Of a DNA stretch of 64,000 nt, positions 49,857 to 58,530 are shown one piece after another; position 1 is the stretch's first letter, and every line of letters begins with the position of its first letter. Origin of the DNA: Actinoplanes sp. KI2 (GTDB taxonomy: Bacteria; Actinomycetota; Actinomycetes; Mycobacteriales; Micromonosporaceae); NCBI RefSeq assembly GCF_025630775.1, contig NZ_JAOSZE010000037.1, positions 44,439 through 108,438 of the forward strand, written 5' to 3'. Below the pieces are notes generated by a model. The model made no database searches. It was not told where the DNA came from and saw nothing but the letters and a program-made list of their open reading frames with translations. The translations under genes were made by a program, and so were the position numbers.

Positions 49857-50761
49857 AGACTCTCCCACGCGCTCTCGTCCACGATCTTCTTGGCCAGCTC
49901 CTCGAGGGCGTTGACCGTGCGCTCGTTGGCGGTGCGGTACATCCACACGTCGTCGTTGGACAGCAGCTGCTCCTGCCATTGCAGCACCGGGTCCAGCGGC
50001 ACCTCGCCGAGCAGTTTCGCCTGTCCGACCCCGCTGCGGGCGGCCAGCTCCTGCAACCGGCGGTTGCAGACGTCGAGCCAGGCCAGCTGCTCGGGGCGCA
50101 GTCCGTTCTGCTCGGGGGCGGAGGGGTCGAGCACGGCCGTACGCACGAAGCGGATGCGCTCGGCCAGCTCGGCCTTGCGGTGGCCCTTCTGCTCGCCGGT
50201 CTCGAGGATGCCCTGCGGCCCCTGCACCAGGTTGCTGGCGGCGATGATGTGCTGCCGGGTCCAGCGGTGGAAGACGATCCAGCGGGCGTTGATCTCGGCC
50301 GAGGCGGTCGCCTCCAGCACGATCTCGGTGGCGTACGAGCGGCCGGCGCTCAGGTCGACCAGCACCAGGTCGTACTCCTCGTCCAGCCGCAGCAGCAGCT
50401 CGGCGCAGCGCTCGACGATGCCCGGCCCGGAACTGAACTCGCCGCGGCCCCGGTCGCCCGGGAGCAGGGTGAGCTCGCCCGCGCCGCCCGGCCGCTTGCG
50501 CAGCGCCTCCCGCTGCGACGCGGCCCAGACGTTGATCGTGCGGGGCTCGGTCTCGCCGTCGATCAGATAGCTGTGCAGCCCGCCGCCCGCGACGCCGGAC
50601 AGCGCCTCCGGCAGGTCGAAGATCGCGCCGGCCGTCGGGGAGCCGAAGTCGAAGTCCAGGTAGCAGGCGTCCTTGCCCTGCAGGGCGTGCCGGTACGCCA
50701 GGTTGCAGCTGGTCACCGACCGCCCGGTGCCGCCCTTGTCGGAGGTCGCGAAGATCAGCAT
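49853..50761 (-). CDS. SCO2523 family variant P-loop protein (MinD/ParA-like)
   Basis: The 302-residue product has a deviant Walker A motif near the N-terminus: SDKGGTGRSVTSCN. MinD/ParA proteins have KGGxGK(S/T); here the second Lys is Arg while the first signature Lys is kept. CYLDFDFGSPTAGAIF and YDLVLVDLSAGRS match Walker A' and B areas. MinD-like proteins bind ATP, dimerise and mark a position in the cell; whether this one hydrolyses ATP is open. It is translationally coupled to the SCO2522-like gene (GTGA). A 38-bp tandem duplication at its start leaves a decoy start codon upstream. Confidence 0.87.
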   Translation of the reverse strand: MLIFATSDKGGTGRSVTSCNLAYRHALQGKDACYLDFDFGSPTAGAIFDLPEALSGVAGGGLHSYLIDGETEPRTINVWAASQREALRKRPGGAGELTLLPGDRGRGEFSSGPGIVERCAELLLRLDEEYDLVLVDLSAGRSYATEIVLEATASAEINARWIVFHRWTRQHIIAASNLVQGPQGILETGEQKGHRKAELAERIRFVRTAVLDPSAPEQNGLRPEQLAWLDVCNRRLQELAARSGVGQAKLLGEVPLDPVLQWQEQLLSNDDVWMYRTANERTVNALEELAKKIVDESAWESL

Positions 50762-50814
50762 CCGCTCACCCGGCCTTCGGAGGTCGCCAACATCAGCATC
50801 AGCTCACCCCGCCT
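50739..50814. repeat. 38-bp tandem duplication at the SCO2523-like start
   Basis: Copy 1 (50739-50776) and copy 2 (50777-50814) differ at a few bases. Copy 1 holds the ATG and first codons of the P-loop gene; copy 2 holds a second ATG (50799-50797) that is out of frame and ends after 14 codons. Copy 2 also contains the SCO2524-like stop. Confidence 0.8.
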
Positions 50815-52651
50815 CCGCGCGCCGGGCCGCCGACAGCCGATCCAGCCGGCGCAGCACGTCCTCGGTGAGCGCGACCGCCACCCCCGGGCGCCCCGGCCGC
50901 ACCGTGCGGGCCCGGCGCAGCTCGGTGCCGATCCGCTCCAGCTCGACCTTCAACGCCTCGCCGCGGGTGGTGGTGCCGTTGAGCAGCTCCCGGTCGTAGA
51001 GGTACTCCGCCTCGTTGAGCAGGTCCTCGGCGATCTGGCCGAGCAGGTCGCTGGCCGGCGCCGTCTCCTGGATCAGCTCGGCCGCGGCGACCAGGCAGTC
51101 GACCACGCGCTTGGTGTAGTACCACGACGCCTCGCCCGGGCCGTCGTCCTCCCGGGCCAGGTAGGAGTACGCGCCGGCCGGGCGGTCCCACAGGTCGCGG
51201 TCGTCGCCGTCGACGATCATCCGGGAGTGCAGGTGGTCCCAGATCGAGTTGGACAGCTCGATCAGCCGGCTGCGACCCTCGTTGTCGGTCAGCGTGCGGG
51301 CCAGGTCGAGCGTGCGACGGAGCAGGGTCGGCGCGTAGTCGGCGACCGTCCAGGCCAAGGTGGGGCCGCCGACGTCCTCGCTGCCCTCGAGCGGGAAGCG
51401 GACGCCCGGGTAGTGCACCGCGATCGCGGTCTCCGGCTTGGTCGAGCGCAACGTGATCCGGCTGCGACTGGCCAGCTTGTCCAGCACCTCGGCGACTCGC
51501 CGGCGATCGGTGTCCGAGGTGCGGGTGGAGAGCATGTTCTGCATGACCATGCCGCTGACCAGCAGGCTGAAGTAGTCGGACTCGATGCCGTCGGTGGTAC
51601 GCCAGGGGAGGTCCTCCAGGGGCCAGCGCCCGGCGCCGAAGGTCGCGATCGTGGCCCAGTACGACCGGGTCAGCTCGAAGCGCAGCTGCAGCGACTGGGC
51701 GAGCCGGGCCTGTTCCGGGTCGAGCAGGCCGAGCAGCCGGGTGCGCTCCGAGGAGAGCGCCTGGATCGCGTCCAGCGCGACGGTGGTGAAATACAGGTAG
51801 GGCGCGTTCTGTGCCACGCCGGGCTTCTGCTGGAAATCGCCGGTCTCGGGCGCCGTCTGGATCTCCGGCGCCTCGCGCACCACACCCCACGACCAGCCGC
51901 ACTCGAAGAGCCGGTTCGGGTTGTCCAGCTCGGTGCCCTCGGCGGAGCCGGACCCGATGGTGACGTCGTCCCGCAACCGGGCGTTGATCTCTCGCAGGGC
52001 CCGGCGCAGCTCGTCGACCACCTGGGGGATCGGGCGCCGTTCCTGGTTGACGGTGCGGATCAGCTCGTCGCCGAAGTCGCTGTCGGCGGAGAAGACGTTG
52101 ACGGCGAAGCTGCGCAGCAGCCCGATCATCGCCGCGGACAGGCGCCGGTTCGCCATCCGCTCGAGGCTCTCGACGTCCTCGATCAGGGCCGGCCGGCTGA
52201 TCACCTGCCGGAAGATCTTGGTGAAACCGATGATCGCCAGCATCAGCGTCACCGAGATCGAGAACGAGTCCACCACGTCCAGATCCCGCTGCGCCTGCTT
52301 GACGTCCTCACCCTCCACATCGGAGCGGAAGTAGCCGCCGCCGGAGAAGATCGGGGTGCCGTCGGGCGCGGTGTACTGGGTGAGGTACCCGGTGAGCGCC
52401 TTGATCAGCTGTACCGGGATCTCCCGGTTGTCGCCGAGGGCCCGCAGCTTGTCCTGCACGTCCGCGGCGACCTCGTCGGGCTGGTCGAGCCGGAACAGCG
52501 GGATCCCGGTGGCCGGCGCCATGATGCAGAGCAGCTGTTCGGCGTCGCTGATCGAGTTGAGGCCGTCAGGGACCCATTGCTTGTCCCGGAAGGACACCCG
52601 GGCGGTGGCTTGCCAGATGTCGAGCAACCGTTGACGCGGCTGGATCTGCAT
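50804..52651 (-). CDS. SCO2524 family protein
   Basis: The 615-residue product is mostly helical, with a hydrophobic but not clearly membrane segment SISVTLMLAIIGFTKIF near residue 150. Features include NRLFECGWSWGVV and TGIPLFRLDQPDEVAADVQDKL. I know this only as the SCO2524 family; no catalytic motif is obvious. It is the second minus-strand gene, 34 bp after the methyltransferase stop, and 42 bp before the P-loop start. Size and helical make-up suggest a scaffold or effector. The start ATG 52651 has no strong ribosome site. Confidence 0.83.
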   Translation of the reverse strand: MQIQPRQRLLDIWQATARVSFRDKQWVPDGLNSISDAEQLLCIMAPATGIPLFRLDQPDEVAADVQDKLRALGDNREIPVQLIKALTGYLTQYTAPDGTPIFSGGGYFRSDVEGEDVKQAQRDLDVVDSFSISVTLMLAIIGFTKIFRQVISRPALIEDVESLERMANRRLSAAMIGLLRSFAVNVFSADSDFGDELIRTVNQERRPIPQVVDELRRALREINARLRDDVTIGSGSAEGTELDNPNRLFECGWSWGVVREAPEIQTAPETGDFQQKPGVAQNAPYLYFTTVALDAIQALSSERTRLLGLLDPEQARLAQSLQLRFELTRSYWATIATFGAGRWPLEDLPWRTTDGIESDYFSLLVSGMVMQNMLSTRTSDTDRRRVAEVLDKLASRSRITLRSTKPETAIAVHYPGVRFPLEGSEDVGGPTLAWTVADYAPTLLRRTLDLARTLTDNEGRSRLIELSNSIWDHLHSRMIVDGDDRDLWDRPAGAYSYLAREDDGPGEASWYYTKRVVDCLVAAAELIQETAPASDLLGQIAEDLLNEAEYLYDRELLNGTTTRGEALKVELERIGTELRRARTVRPGRPGVAVALTEDVLRRLDRLSAARRAEAG

Positions 52652-52685
52652 AGGTGTGCCGTCACCTACCCATCCGTGGGCTGTG

Positions 52686-53462
52686 CTACCTCTTCCATCC
52701 GGTCGCCACGATCATCCCGCTGTAGCCGGCGCGGAGGTCCTCGCTCGCGACTTTCTCAATTTGGCTTATCCGCGCGATATCGGCAAGGCACATCTCCACG
52801 TCGGTGATGTCGATCGAGTGTGCCGGGAAGAACGTCGAGCCCACGAAGTAGCCCTCGGAACGGCACATGAAGGCCGCGGCGAACGGCGAGCCCGGCTTGA
52901 GCGAGTCGACGAAGTTCAGTGTCGCGCGGCGGAACTCGTCGTCCCGGGTGGTGATCGACTCGGCCACGAAGAACATCGTGCCGAGGTCGTACTTGTCGTC
53001 GGCGCCCAGCGCGAAGACGTTGCCCTTGGTCACCCAGGCCCGCATCGCCAGCACCTCCAGCGGTTTGCGGATCCGCTGGTACGTCGGCCGGCCGGCGGCG
53101 ACCGCCTTCCAGAACTCGTCCCACGACCCCTGCGGCTCGTTCAGCGCGTCGATCAGCCATTGGCGGTTGGCGGGCGAGCGCTCGAAGAGGGTCACCCGGG
53201 ACGCGAACGGCAGCATGGTCATCGCCGGGTAGAGGTTGGTCCCGGAGCCGACGTCGATGGCGTTCGCCAGGTTGCGCGGCCGGTCGCGGTCGAAGCAGTG
53301 CACGAAGAAGTCGGCGACGATGTCGATGATCTGCTTGTCGTCGGCGCGGAGATGGCCGTAGTTGTGCCAGAAGTAGCTGTCGGAGTCGAAGTAATCCCAG
53401 GGTGCATCCTCATTGGAGACTTCGTCCAACGTCTCCGCGATGGTTGGACCGCTATCACCCAC
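52686..53462 (-). CDS. SCO2525 family SAM-dependent methyltransferase (NNMT/PNMT-like)
   Basis: The 258-residue product has SAM motif I in AIDVGSGTNLYPAMTMLPFA near residue 67, and TLFERSPANRQWLIDAL, which resembles the NNMT/PNMT/TEMT family; KYDLGTMFFVAESITTRDDEF is like motif IV with the post-motif region. It would methylate a small amine/heterocycle or another acceptor. The start GTG 53462 has GGAGGAG five bases upstream. It is the first gene of the four-gene minus-strand operon. The substrate is unknown. Confidence 0.85.
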   Translation of the reverse strand: MGDSGPTIAETLDEVSNEDAPWDYFDSDSYFWHNYGHLRADDKQIIDIVADFFVHCFDRDRPRNLANAIDVGSGTNLYPAMTMLPFASRVTLFERSPANRQWLIDALNEPQGSWDEFWKAVAAGRPTYQRIRKPLEVLAMRAWVTKGNVFALGADDKYDLGTMFFVAESITTRDDEFRRATLNFVDSLKPGSPFAAAFMCRSEGYFVGSTFFPAHSIDITDVEMCLADIARISQIEKVASEDLRAGYSGMIVATGWKR

Positions 53463-53823
53463 AGGAACTCCTCCAGCGCCATCGGAAACACGCTCACGCG
53501 GTCGAAGCTGGGGAGCGCCAGGGTCGGCCTAACCCGACAGAGATTAGATCCTCCCTAGTCACGGCGCAACCGTCCGCGAGGAACGACGTGCACGGTAGGC
53601 CATTTTCCTCTTCTCTGCGATCCACTACACGGCGATTCGGTGGAAAACTCGCCACCAGTCAGAGGATCACCCACCTGTCCGGGGGACATGCGAACTGGGT
53701 GTTTCGTGCCGGTTGCCGATGTGACCCCCGCCGCAGCGTGAGTTCTTTAGTTTTGAAATACTTCGGTCCTCGGCGGCGTTGTGGCGGCCGTAAGCACCAC
53801 CCCACCCACCTCAGGAGCGGGTC
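53463..53823. other. 361-bp divergent intergenic region
   Basis: It separates the SCO2525-like gene from the LLM gene. It is less GC-rich than its neighbours (for example GGCCATTTTCCTCTTCTC near 53600 and TTTAGTTTTGAAATAC near 53747). Promoters for both directions must lie here, but I cannot assign -35/-10 pairs with confidence. No gene is seen. Confidence 0.4.
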
Positions 53824-54903
53824 ATGCAGTTCGGGATCTTCAGCGTCAGTGACATCACCACCGACCCGACCACCGGGCAGACGCCGTCCGAGGGCGAGCG
53901 CATCAAGAACATCGTCACCATCGCCCGGCACGCCGAGGAGGTCGGCCTCGACGTCTTCGCGCTCGGCGAGCACCACAACGAGCCCTTCTTCTCCTCGTCC
54001 CCGACGACGACCCTCGCGTTCATCGCCGCGCAGACCGAGAAGCTGCTGCTCAGCACCGCCACCACGCTGATCACCACGAACGATCCGGTGAAGATCGCCG
54101 AGGACTTCGCGATGCTGCAGCACCTCGCGGACGGGCGGGTCGACCTGATGCTCGGCCGCGGCAACACCGGTCCGGTGTACCCGTGGTTCGGCAAGGACAT
54201 CCGGGCCGGCATTCCGCTCGCGATCGAGAACTACGCGCTGCTGCACCAGCTGTGGCGCGAGCAGGTCGTCGACTGGCAGGGCAAGTTCCGCACCCCGCTG
54301 CAGAGCTTCACCTCGACGCCGCGGCCGCTCGACGACGTGCCGCCGTTCGTCTGGCACGGCTCGATCCGGTCGCCGGAGATCGCCGAGCAGGCGGCGCACT
54401 ACGGCGACGGCTTCTTCGCCAACCACATCTTCTGGCCGGCCTCGCACACGCAGCGAATGGTCGCGCTGTACCGGGAGCGCTTCGCCCACTACGGCCACGG
54501 CGACCCCGACCAGGCCATCGTCGGCCTCGGCGGCCAGGTCTTCATGCGCAAGAACAGCCAGGACGCGGTCAACGAGTTCCGGCCGTACTTCGACAACGCC
54601 CCGGTCTACGGCCACGGCCCGTCGCTGGAGGACTTCAGCCGGGAGACGCCGCTGACCGTCGGCAGCCCGCAGCAGGTCATCGACCGCACGCTCGGCTTCC
54701 GCGACTACGTCGGCGACTACCAGCGCCAGCTGTTCCTGCTCGACCACGCCGGCCTGCCGCTGAAGACCGTCCTCGAGCAGCTCGACCTGCTCGGCGGCGA
54801 GGTGGTCCCGGTGCTGCGCAAGGAGTTCGCCGCGCTCAAGCCCGCCCACGTCCCGGACGCGCCCACCCACGCCTCCCTGCTCGCGAAGAAGGTGTCTGCA
54901 TGA
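53824..54903 (+). CDS. LLM class flavin-dependent monooxygenase (CE1758 type)
   Basis: The 359-residue product is a luciferase-like FMN-dependent monooxygenase: MQFGIFSVSDITTDP, GLDVFALGEHHNEPFFSSSP (near residue 45), then HLADGRVDLMLGRGNTGPVYPWFG. I recall this subfamily as CE1758, always paired with a CE1759 FMN reductase, which follows here after a 30-codon mini-ORF. It would use FMNH2 and oxygen to oxidise an organic substrate. Start ATG 53824 has GGAG before it. Its stop overlaps the mini-ORF start (ATGA). Confidence 0.88.
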   Translation: MQFGIFSVSDITTDPTTGQTPSEGERIKNIVTIARHAEEVGLDVFALGEHHNEPFFSSSPTTTLAFIAAQTEKLLLSTATTLITTNDPVKIAEDFAMLQHLADGRVDLMLGRGNTGPVYPWFGKDIRAGIPLAIENYALLHQLWREQVVDWQGKFRTPLQSFTSTPRPLDDVPPFVWHGSIRSPEIAEQAAHYGDGFFANHIFWPASHTQRMVALYRERFAHYGHGDPDQAIVGLGGQVFMRKNSQDAVNEFRPYFDNAPVYGHGPSLEDFSRETPLTVGSPQQVIDRTLGFRDYVGDYQRQLFLLDHAGLPLKTVLEQLDLLGGEVVPVLRKEFAALKPAHVPDAPTHASLLAKKVSA

Positions 54904-54992
54904 CCGCCTGCACCGAGCGGCACCCAGCGGAACTTACGGACGGCCTCGCAGGCGAGGGCCAGAAGGGCATGCAAAAGGAGGGCACAGCATGA
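54900..54992 (+). CDS. 30-aa mini-ORF bridging the monooxygenase and FMN reductase genes
   Basis: ATG 54900 overlaps the LLM stop and its TGA 54990-54992 overlaps the FMN reductase start, both as ATGA. The peptide begins MTACTERHPAELTDGLAG and ends GMQKEGTA. Codon use is less GC3-biased than in neighbours, so it may be a translational coupling device rather than a functional protein. Confidence 0.35.
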   Translation: MTACTERHPAELTDGLAGEGQKGMQKEGTA

Positions 54993-55624
54993 ACCAGCGT
55001 TCCCTGGTAGTGATCTCGGCGGGTCTGAGCCAGCCGTCCTCGACCCGGCTCCTGGCCGATCAGCTGTCCGCGGCGGCCGTCGGTGCCGCCGCGTCGAAAG
55101 GCATCGATCTGACGGTTAAGGTCATCGAGCTGCGCGACCTCGCCCACGACATCGCGAACAACCTGCTCACCGGCTTCCCGCCGGCCGCGCTCAAGGAGGC
55201 CACCGACGCGGTGGCCGCCGCCGACGCGCTGATCGCGGTCACCCCGATCTTCACGGCGAGCTACAGCGGCCTGTTCAAGTCGTTCGTGGACGTGCTGGAG
55301 AAGGACACCCTGGCCGGCAAGCCGGTCCTGATCGCCGCGACGGCCGGCACCGCCCGGCACTCGCTCGCGCTCGAGCACGCGCTGCGGCCGCTCTTCGCGT
55401 ACCTGCACGCCGTGGTCCTGCCGACCGCCGTCTTCGCCGCCACCGACGACTTCGGCGCGGCCGGCGGCGATTCCGGCGCCGACTCCGCCGCCGGCCCGCT
55501 GCGCTCGCGCATCACCCGCGCGGCCGGCGAGCTGGCCGACGAGCTCGAGCGCCGCGATCCGGTCACGGTGCTCGACCCGTTCGCCCTGACCACCAACTTC
55601 GAGGACCTTTTGAAAACCATGTGA
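54989..55624 (+). CDS. NAD(P)H-dependent FMN reductase (CE1759 type)
   Basis: The 211-residue product has a flavodoxin-like fold: SLVVISAGLSQPSSTRLLADQL at the N-terminus (FMN-phosphate loop), ADALIAVTPIFTASYSGLFKSFVDVL (central signature like VTPEYN) and a C-terminal helix. The family supplies FMNH2 to the paired CE1758 monooxygenase. A good ribosome site (AAAGGAGGG) lies inside the mini-ORF before ATG 54989. It is the last gene of the operon and is followed by the 27-bp element copy B. Confidence 0.88.
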   Translation: MNQRSLVVISAGLSQPSSTRLLADQLSAAAVGAAASKGIDLTVKVIELRDLAHDIANNLLTGFPPAALKEATDAVAAADALIAVTPIFTASYSGLFKSFVDVLEKDTLAGKPVLIAATAGTARHSLALEHALRPLFAYLHAVVLPTAVFAATDDFGAAGGDSGADSAAGPLRSRITRAAGELADELERRDPVTVLDPFALTTNFEDLLKTM

Positions 55625-55651
55625 TCGTACGGCGAGGCCGAGTCCCCGGTG
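55625..55651 (+). repeat. 27-bp post-gene element, copy B
   Basis: TCGTACGG-CGA-GGCCGAGTCCCCG-GTG, directly after the FMN reductase stop. It matches copy A (31526-31552) at 23 of 27 bases; both follow stop codons. Confidence 0.5.
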
Positions 55652-55730
55652 AGCCGGCGGCCTGGTTGCCACACCGGGCCGTAGCGCCGCCGCCGGGCGA
55701 GGTGGGTGGTCCATCCCCGTGGTCCCCGCG

Positions 55731-56213
55731 TCACCTCCTGGTGGGCGGCGCAGCGGCGAAGTGCCGGGGCCCGTCCGCGTGCCGGCCGAACCGGGAGTTG
55801 TTCATCCCCGGCCAGCGCGCCGGAGCGGGGAACTCCTCGGCGGGCGGCCGGGCCGTGCGAGTCGCGGGCGGCAGAACGGCGCGCAACGCGGGCGGCTCGA
55901 CCGCGGGTGCCGTGGGCGTGACCGAGCGTGCCCCGGGCGGCCCGACCTCGGGCGCCTCGGGCCTGACCGACCGGACCCCGGGCGGCCCGACCTCGGGCGC
56001 CGTGGGCTTGACGGCCGGCGTCCCGGGCAGCTCGACCGTAGGTTCCGCGGGCGGCTCGACCACCTTCGCCGTGGCGCGCGGTGCGGCCGGTTCGCCGCCG
56101 GCCCGTTCCCGGCGGCGCCGGCCGGCCCGGACGACCACCACGGTGACCACTACGAACAGGACGCAGAGCGCGATGACGACACCGCGGCCGGGAACGCTTG
56201 CGTAGAAAATCAT
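55731..56213 (-). CDS. Single-pass membrane protein with Pro-rich repeats (160 aa)
   Basis: ATG 56213 follows GAGGAGG by eight bases. Residues about 10-32 form one membrane helix (VVIALCVLFVVVTVVVVRAG) followed by RRRR, so the N-terminus faces out and the tail is cytoplasmic. The tail has imperfect repeats (PEVGPPGVRSV, PEVGPPGARSV, PAVEPPALRAV) and ends with a non-repetitive WPGMNNSRFGRHADG. No family recognised. It may be a low-complexity adaptor. It converges with the FMN reductase gene. Confidence 0.6.
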   Translation of the reverse strand: MIFYASVPGRGVVIALCVLFVVVTVVVVRAGRRRRERAGGEPAAPRATAKVVEPPAEPTVELPGTPAVKPTAPEVGPPGVRSVRPEAPEVGPPGARSVTPTAPAVEPPALRAVLPPATRTARPPAEEFPAPARWPGMNNSRFGRHADGPRHFAAAPPTRR

Positions 56214-56409
56214 GGGTCGGTCCTCCTCGTCGCCGGTAGTGGAAAGAACATAAGCCATTTTGCTTCTTTCGCCCATCCCGCCTGGGCGGTAGCCGGAACG
56301 GCCCAGTTCCCGTTACGGAGTCCTTCCCGTAGAGGAGAACCTCGCGTTCCGGCCCCTTTCCGGCAAGTGGTGCCCGACCGGTCCACCCGGGCGTGGTACC
56401 ACGGGCGGG

Positions 56410-57810
56410 CTACCCGCCGGCCCGGCCTGCCACGACGTTGCCGGCCGTGCGCGGCAGCCGGAACGCCTCCACCGCCGGCACCACCAGCAGCACGGCCAGC
56501 ACCACGAACGCGAACCGGAACGCCGCGTCCCCGTGCGCGCCGACCCCGCCGCCCAGCCGCACCAGCAGCGCGCCGACCGCGACGCCGAGCCCGCCGCCCA
56601 ACTCCTGGACCGTGGACATCAGCGTGTTCGCGCTGGTCATCCGGGGCGACGGCACGTCCGCGAAGGCGACCGTGTGGTACGTGGTGAACCCGGTCGAGCG
56701 GAAGATCCCGCTCAGCAGCAGAAGCCCGAGCAGCAGCGGCAGGGGAGTGGCCGGCTCGAGCAGCGCGATCCCGGCCAGGCACGCCGCCGAGGCCAGCACC
56801 GAGCCGAGCATCACCGTCCGGATGCCGAACCGGCGCATCAGCGGCGTGGTGGCCGGCTTGATCCCGACGTTGCCGGCGAACAGCGCGATCACCACGAGGC
56901 CGGCCCGCGCGGCGCTCCACCCGAAGCCCAGCTGGAAGAAGAGCGGCAGCAGGAACGGGATGGCGGTGATGACCGCCCGGAACGCCGAGCCGCCCAGCGC
57001 CGTCACCCGATACGTCTTCAGCGACAGGATCCGCAGGTCGACCAGGGGCCGGTCGGCGTGCAGCAGATGCCGGACCGTGCCGGCCAGCGCGAGCAGGGCG
57101 AACGCCAGCGCGCCGACGGCCACCGCCCAGCGTGGCCGCTCCGCCGCGACCCCCTCCAGCCCGAACACCAGCGCCGCGATGCCGCCGGCCGCCAGCAGGA
57201 AACCGCGGGTGTCCAGCCGCCCCGGGTCGTCCGCCCGCACGTCCGGCACCAGCACCCGGGCCGCCACCAGCGCCGCCAGGCCGAGCGGAACGTTGACCAG
57301 GAAGATCCACCGCCATGACGCGTACGTGCTGAGCACGCCGCCGAGCGCGGGTGCCACCAGCGGCGCGACCAGCGCGGGCCAGGTCAGGTAGGCGATCGCG
57401 CGGACCAGGTCGGTCTTCGCCGTCGTCCGGATCACCACGAGCCGGCCGACCGGCACCATCATCGCGCCGCCCACGCCCTGCAGAACCCGGGTCGCCACCA
57501 GCATCGGCAGGCTGGTGGCCGCCGCGCACCCGGCCGACGCGAGCGTGAACAGGGCCACCGCGAAGGTGAAGATCCGGCGCGCGCCGAACTTTTCGGTGAG
57601 CCATCCGCTGATCGGGATCAGGACGGCCAGCGTCAGCACGTACGCGGTGATCGCGACATTGATCGAAACGGCCGTGACGTGCAGATCCTCGGCGATGTGC
57701 GGCGCCGCCGGCGCGATCACGGTGGCGTCCAGGATCTCCATGAAGAACGCGCCCGCCACCAGCAGGGCCAGCCGGCGCGCGCCTCGGGTCATCGGTAGAT
57801 CATCATGCAC
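56410..57810 (-). CDS. MFS exporter (DHA2/EmrB-like)
   Basis: The 466-residue product has about 13-14 membrane helices. MEILDATVIAPAAPHIAEDL is motif D1-like of the DHA2 multidrug exporter group, followed by GWLTEKFGARRIF (MFS motif A) and RVLQGVGGAMMVPVGRLVV (motif C-like GxxGPxxGG is VAPALGG). It would pump out a toxic compound with proton motive force. GTG 57810 and ATG 57792 are alternative starts. It lies 9 bp downstream of the phosphatase gene on the same strand, so they may be co-transcribed. Confidence 0.88.
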   Translation of the reverse strand: MHDDLPMTRGARRLALLVAGAFFMEILDATVIAPAAPHIAEDLHVTAVSINVAITAYVLTLAVLIPISGWLTEKFGARRIFTFAVALFTLASAGCAAATSLPMLVATRVLQGVGGAMMVPVGRLVVIRTTAKTDLVRAIAYLTWPALVAPLVAPALGGVLSTYASWRWIFLVNVPLGLAALVAARVLVPDVRADDPGRLDTRGFLLAAGGIAALVFGLEGVAAERPRWAVAVGALAFALLALAGTVRHLLHADRPLVDLRILSLKTYRVTALGGSAFRAVITAIPFLLPLFFQLGFGWSAARAGLVVIALFAGNVGIKPATTPLMRRFGIRTVMLGSVLASAACLAGIALLEPATPLPLLLGLLLLSGIFRSTGFTTYHTVAFADVPSPRMTSANTLMSTVQELGGGLGVAVGALLVRLGGGVGAHGDAAFRFAFVVLAVLLVVPAVEAFRLPRTAGNVVAGRAGG

Positions 57811-57819
57811 CCGGCGCGG

Positions 57820-58383
57820 TCAGGCATTCCACGAGTCGATCACCTGGTTGCCATGCTCGAAGCCGAGCGTGGACAGCGTCGCGGTGCCCAGCCTGAGCTT
57901 GCCCCCGCCACTGGCCGGCAGGCCGATCCACCGCGCGCCCACGACCCGTAGCGAGTGACCGTGCGCGACCAGCGCGACGTCGCCCTCGGCCAGCAGCCCG
58001 CCGGCACGAGCCAGCACCCGGTCGATCCGCGCCGCGACCTCGCCGGGCGTCTCGCCGCCCGGCGCCCCGTCGGTCCACAGCGACCAGGACGGATGCGACT
58101 CCCGGATGGTGGCGGTGGTGATGCCCTCGTATTCGCCGTAGTTCCACTCGGCGAGGTCCTCGGTCATCTCGGTGACCTCCAGGCCGGCCAGCTCGGCGGT
58201 CCGCAGCGCCCGCTTGCGCGGGCTGCAGAACACCGCGGCGAACGCGCGCCCGGCGAGCCGGTCACCGGCGGCGCGGGCCTGTTGCTCACCCTCCGCGGTC
58301 AGGTCCAGATCGGTGTACGAGGTGTGACGCCCGGCCGCGCTCCACTCCGTCTGCCCATGCCGGATCAGCACGATCTCCGCCAT
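57820..58383 (-). CDS. Histidine phosphatase family protein (phosphoglycerate mutase-like)
   Basis: The 187-residue product starts MAEIVLIRHGQTEWSAAGRH; the RHGQTEW motif holds the catalytic His, and VALVAHGHSLRVVGARW holds the second His. CSPRKRALRTAELAGL and EWNYGEYEG are the typical phosphate-pocket and acid motifs. It would dephosphorylate a small metabolite. ATG 58383 is the natural start by alignment; ATG 58404 upstream has a better-spaced GGGAGA ribosome site and adds seven residues. The MFS gene follows closely. Confidence 0.87.
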   Translation of the reverse strand: MAEIVLIRHGQTEWSAAGRHTSYTDLDLTAEGEQQARAAGDRLAGRAFAAVFCSPRKRALRTAELAGLEVTEMTEDLAEWNYGEYEGITTATIRESHPSWSLWTDGAPGGETPGEVAARIDRVLARAGGLLAEGDVALVAHGHSLRVVGARWIGLPASGGGKLRLGTATLSTLGFEHGNQVIDSWNA

Positions 58384-58530
58384 GCCCTCCTTTCTACCCG
58401 CCATCCGGCTCTCCCGCCCGCCGCCGAGCGCACCCTCGTACCCAAGATCGTGGTAGGAATCCGTTGCGCGCGGGCATCGCATCTGATTTCGTCGATCTAA
58501 TCCGTTCTTCCGCCGGGATCGGGGGTCGGC

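Noticed and set aside
53402..54070. 222-codon plus-strand frame ahead of the LLM gene
   Set aside because: Its second half is the LLM gene out of frame and the first half lacks codon bias.
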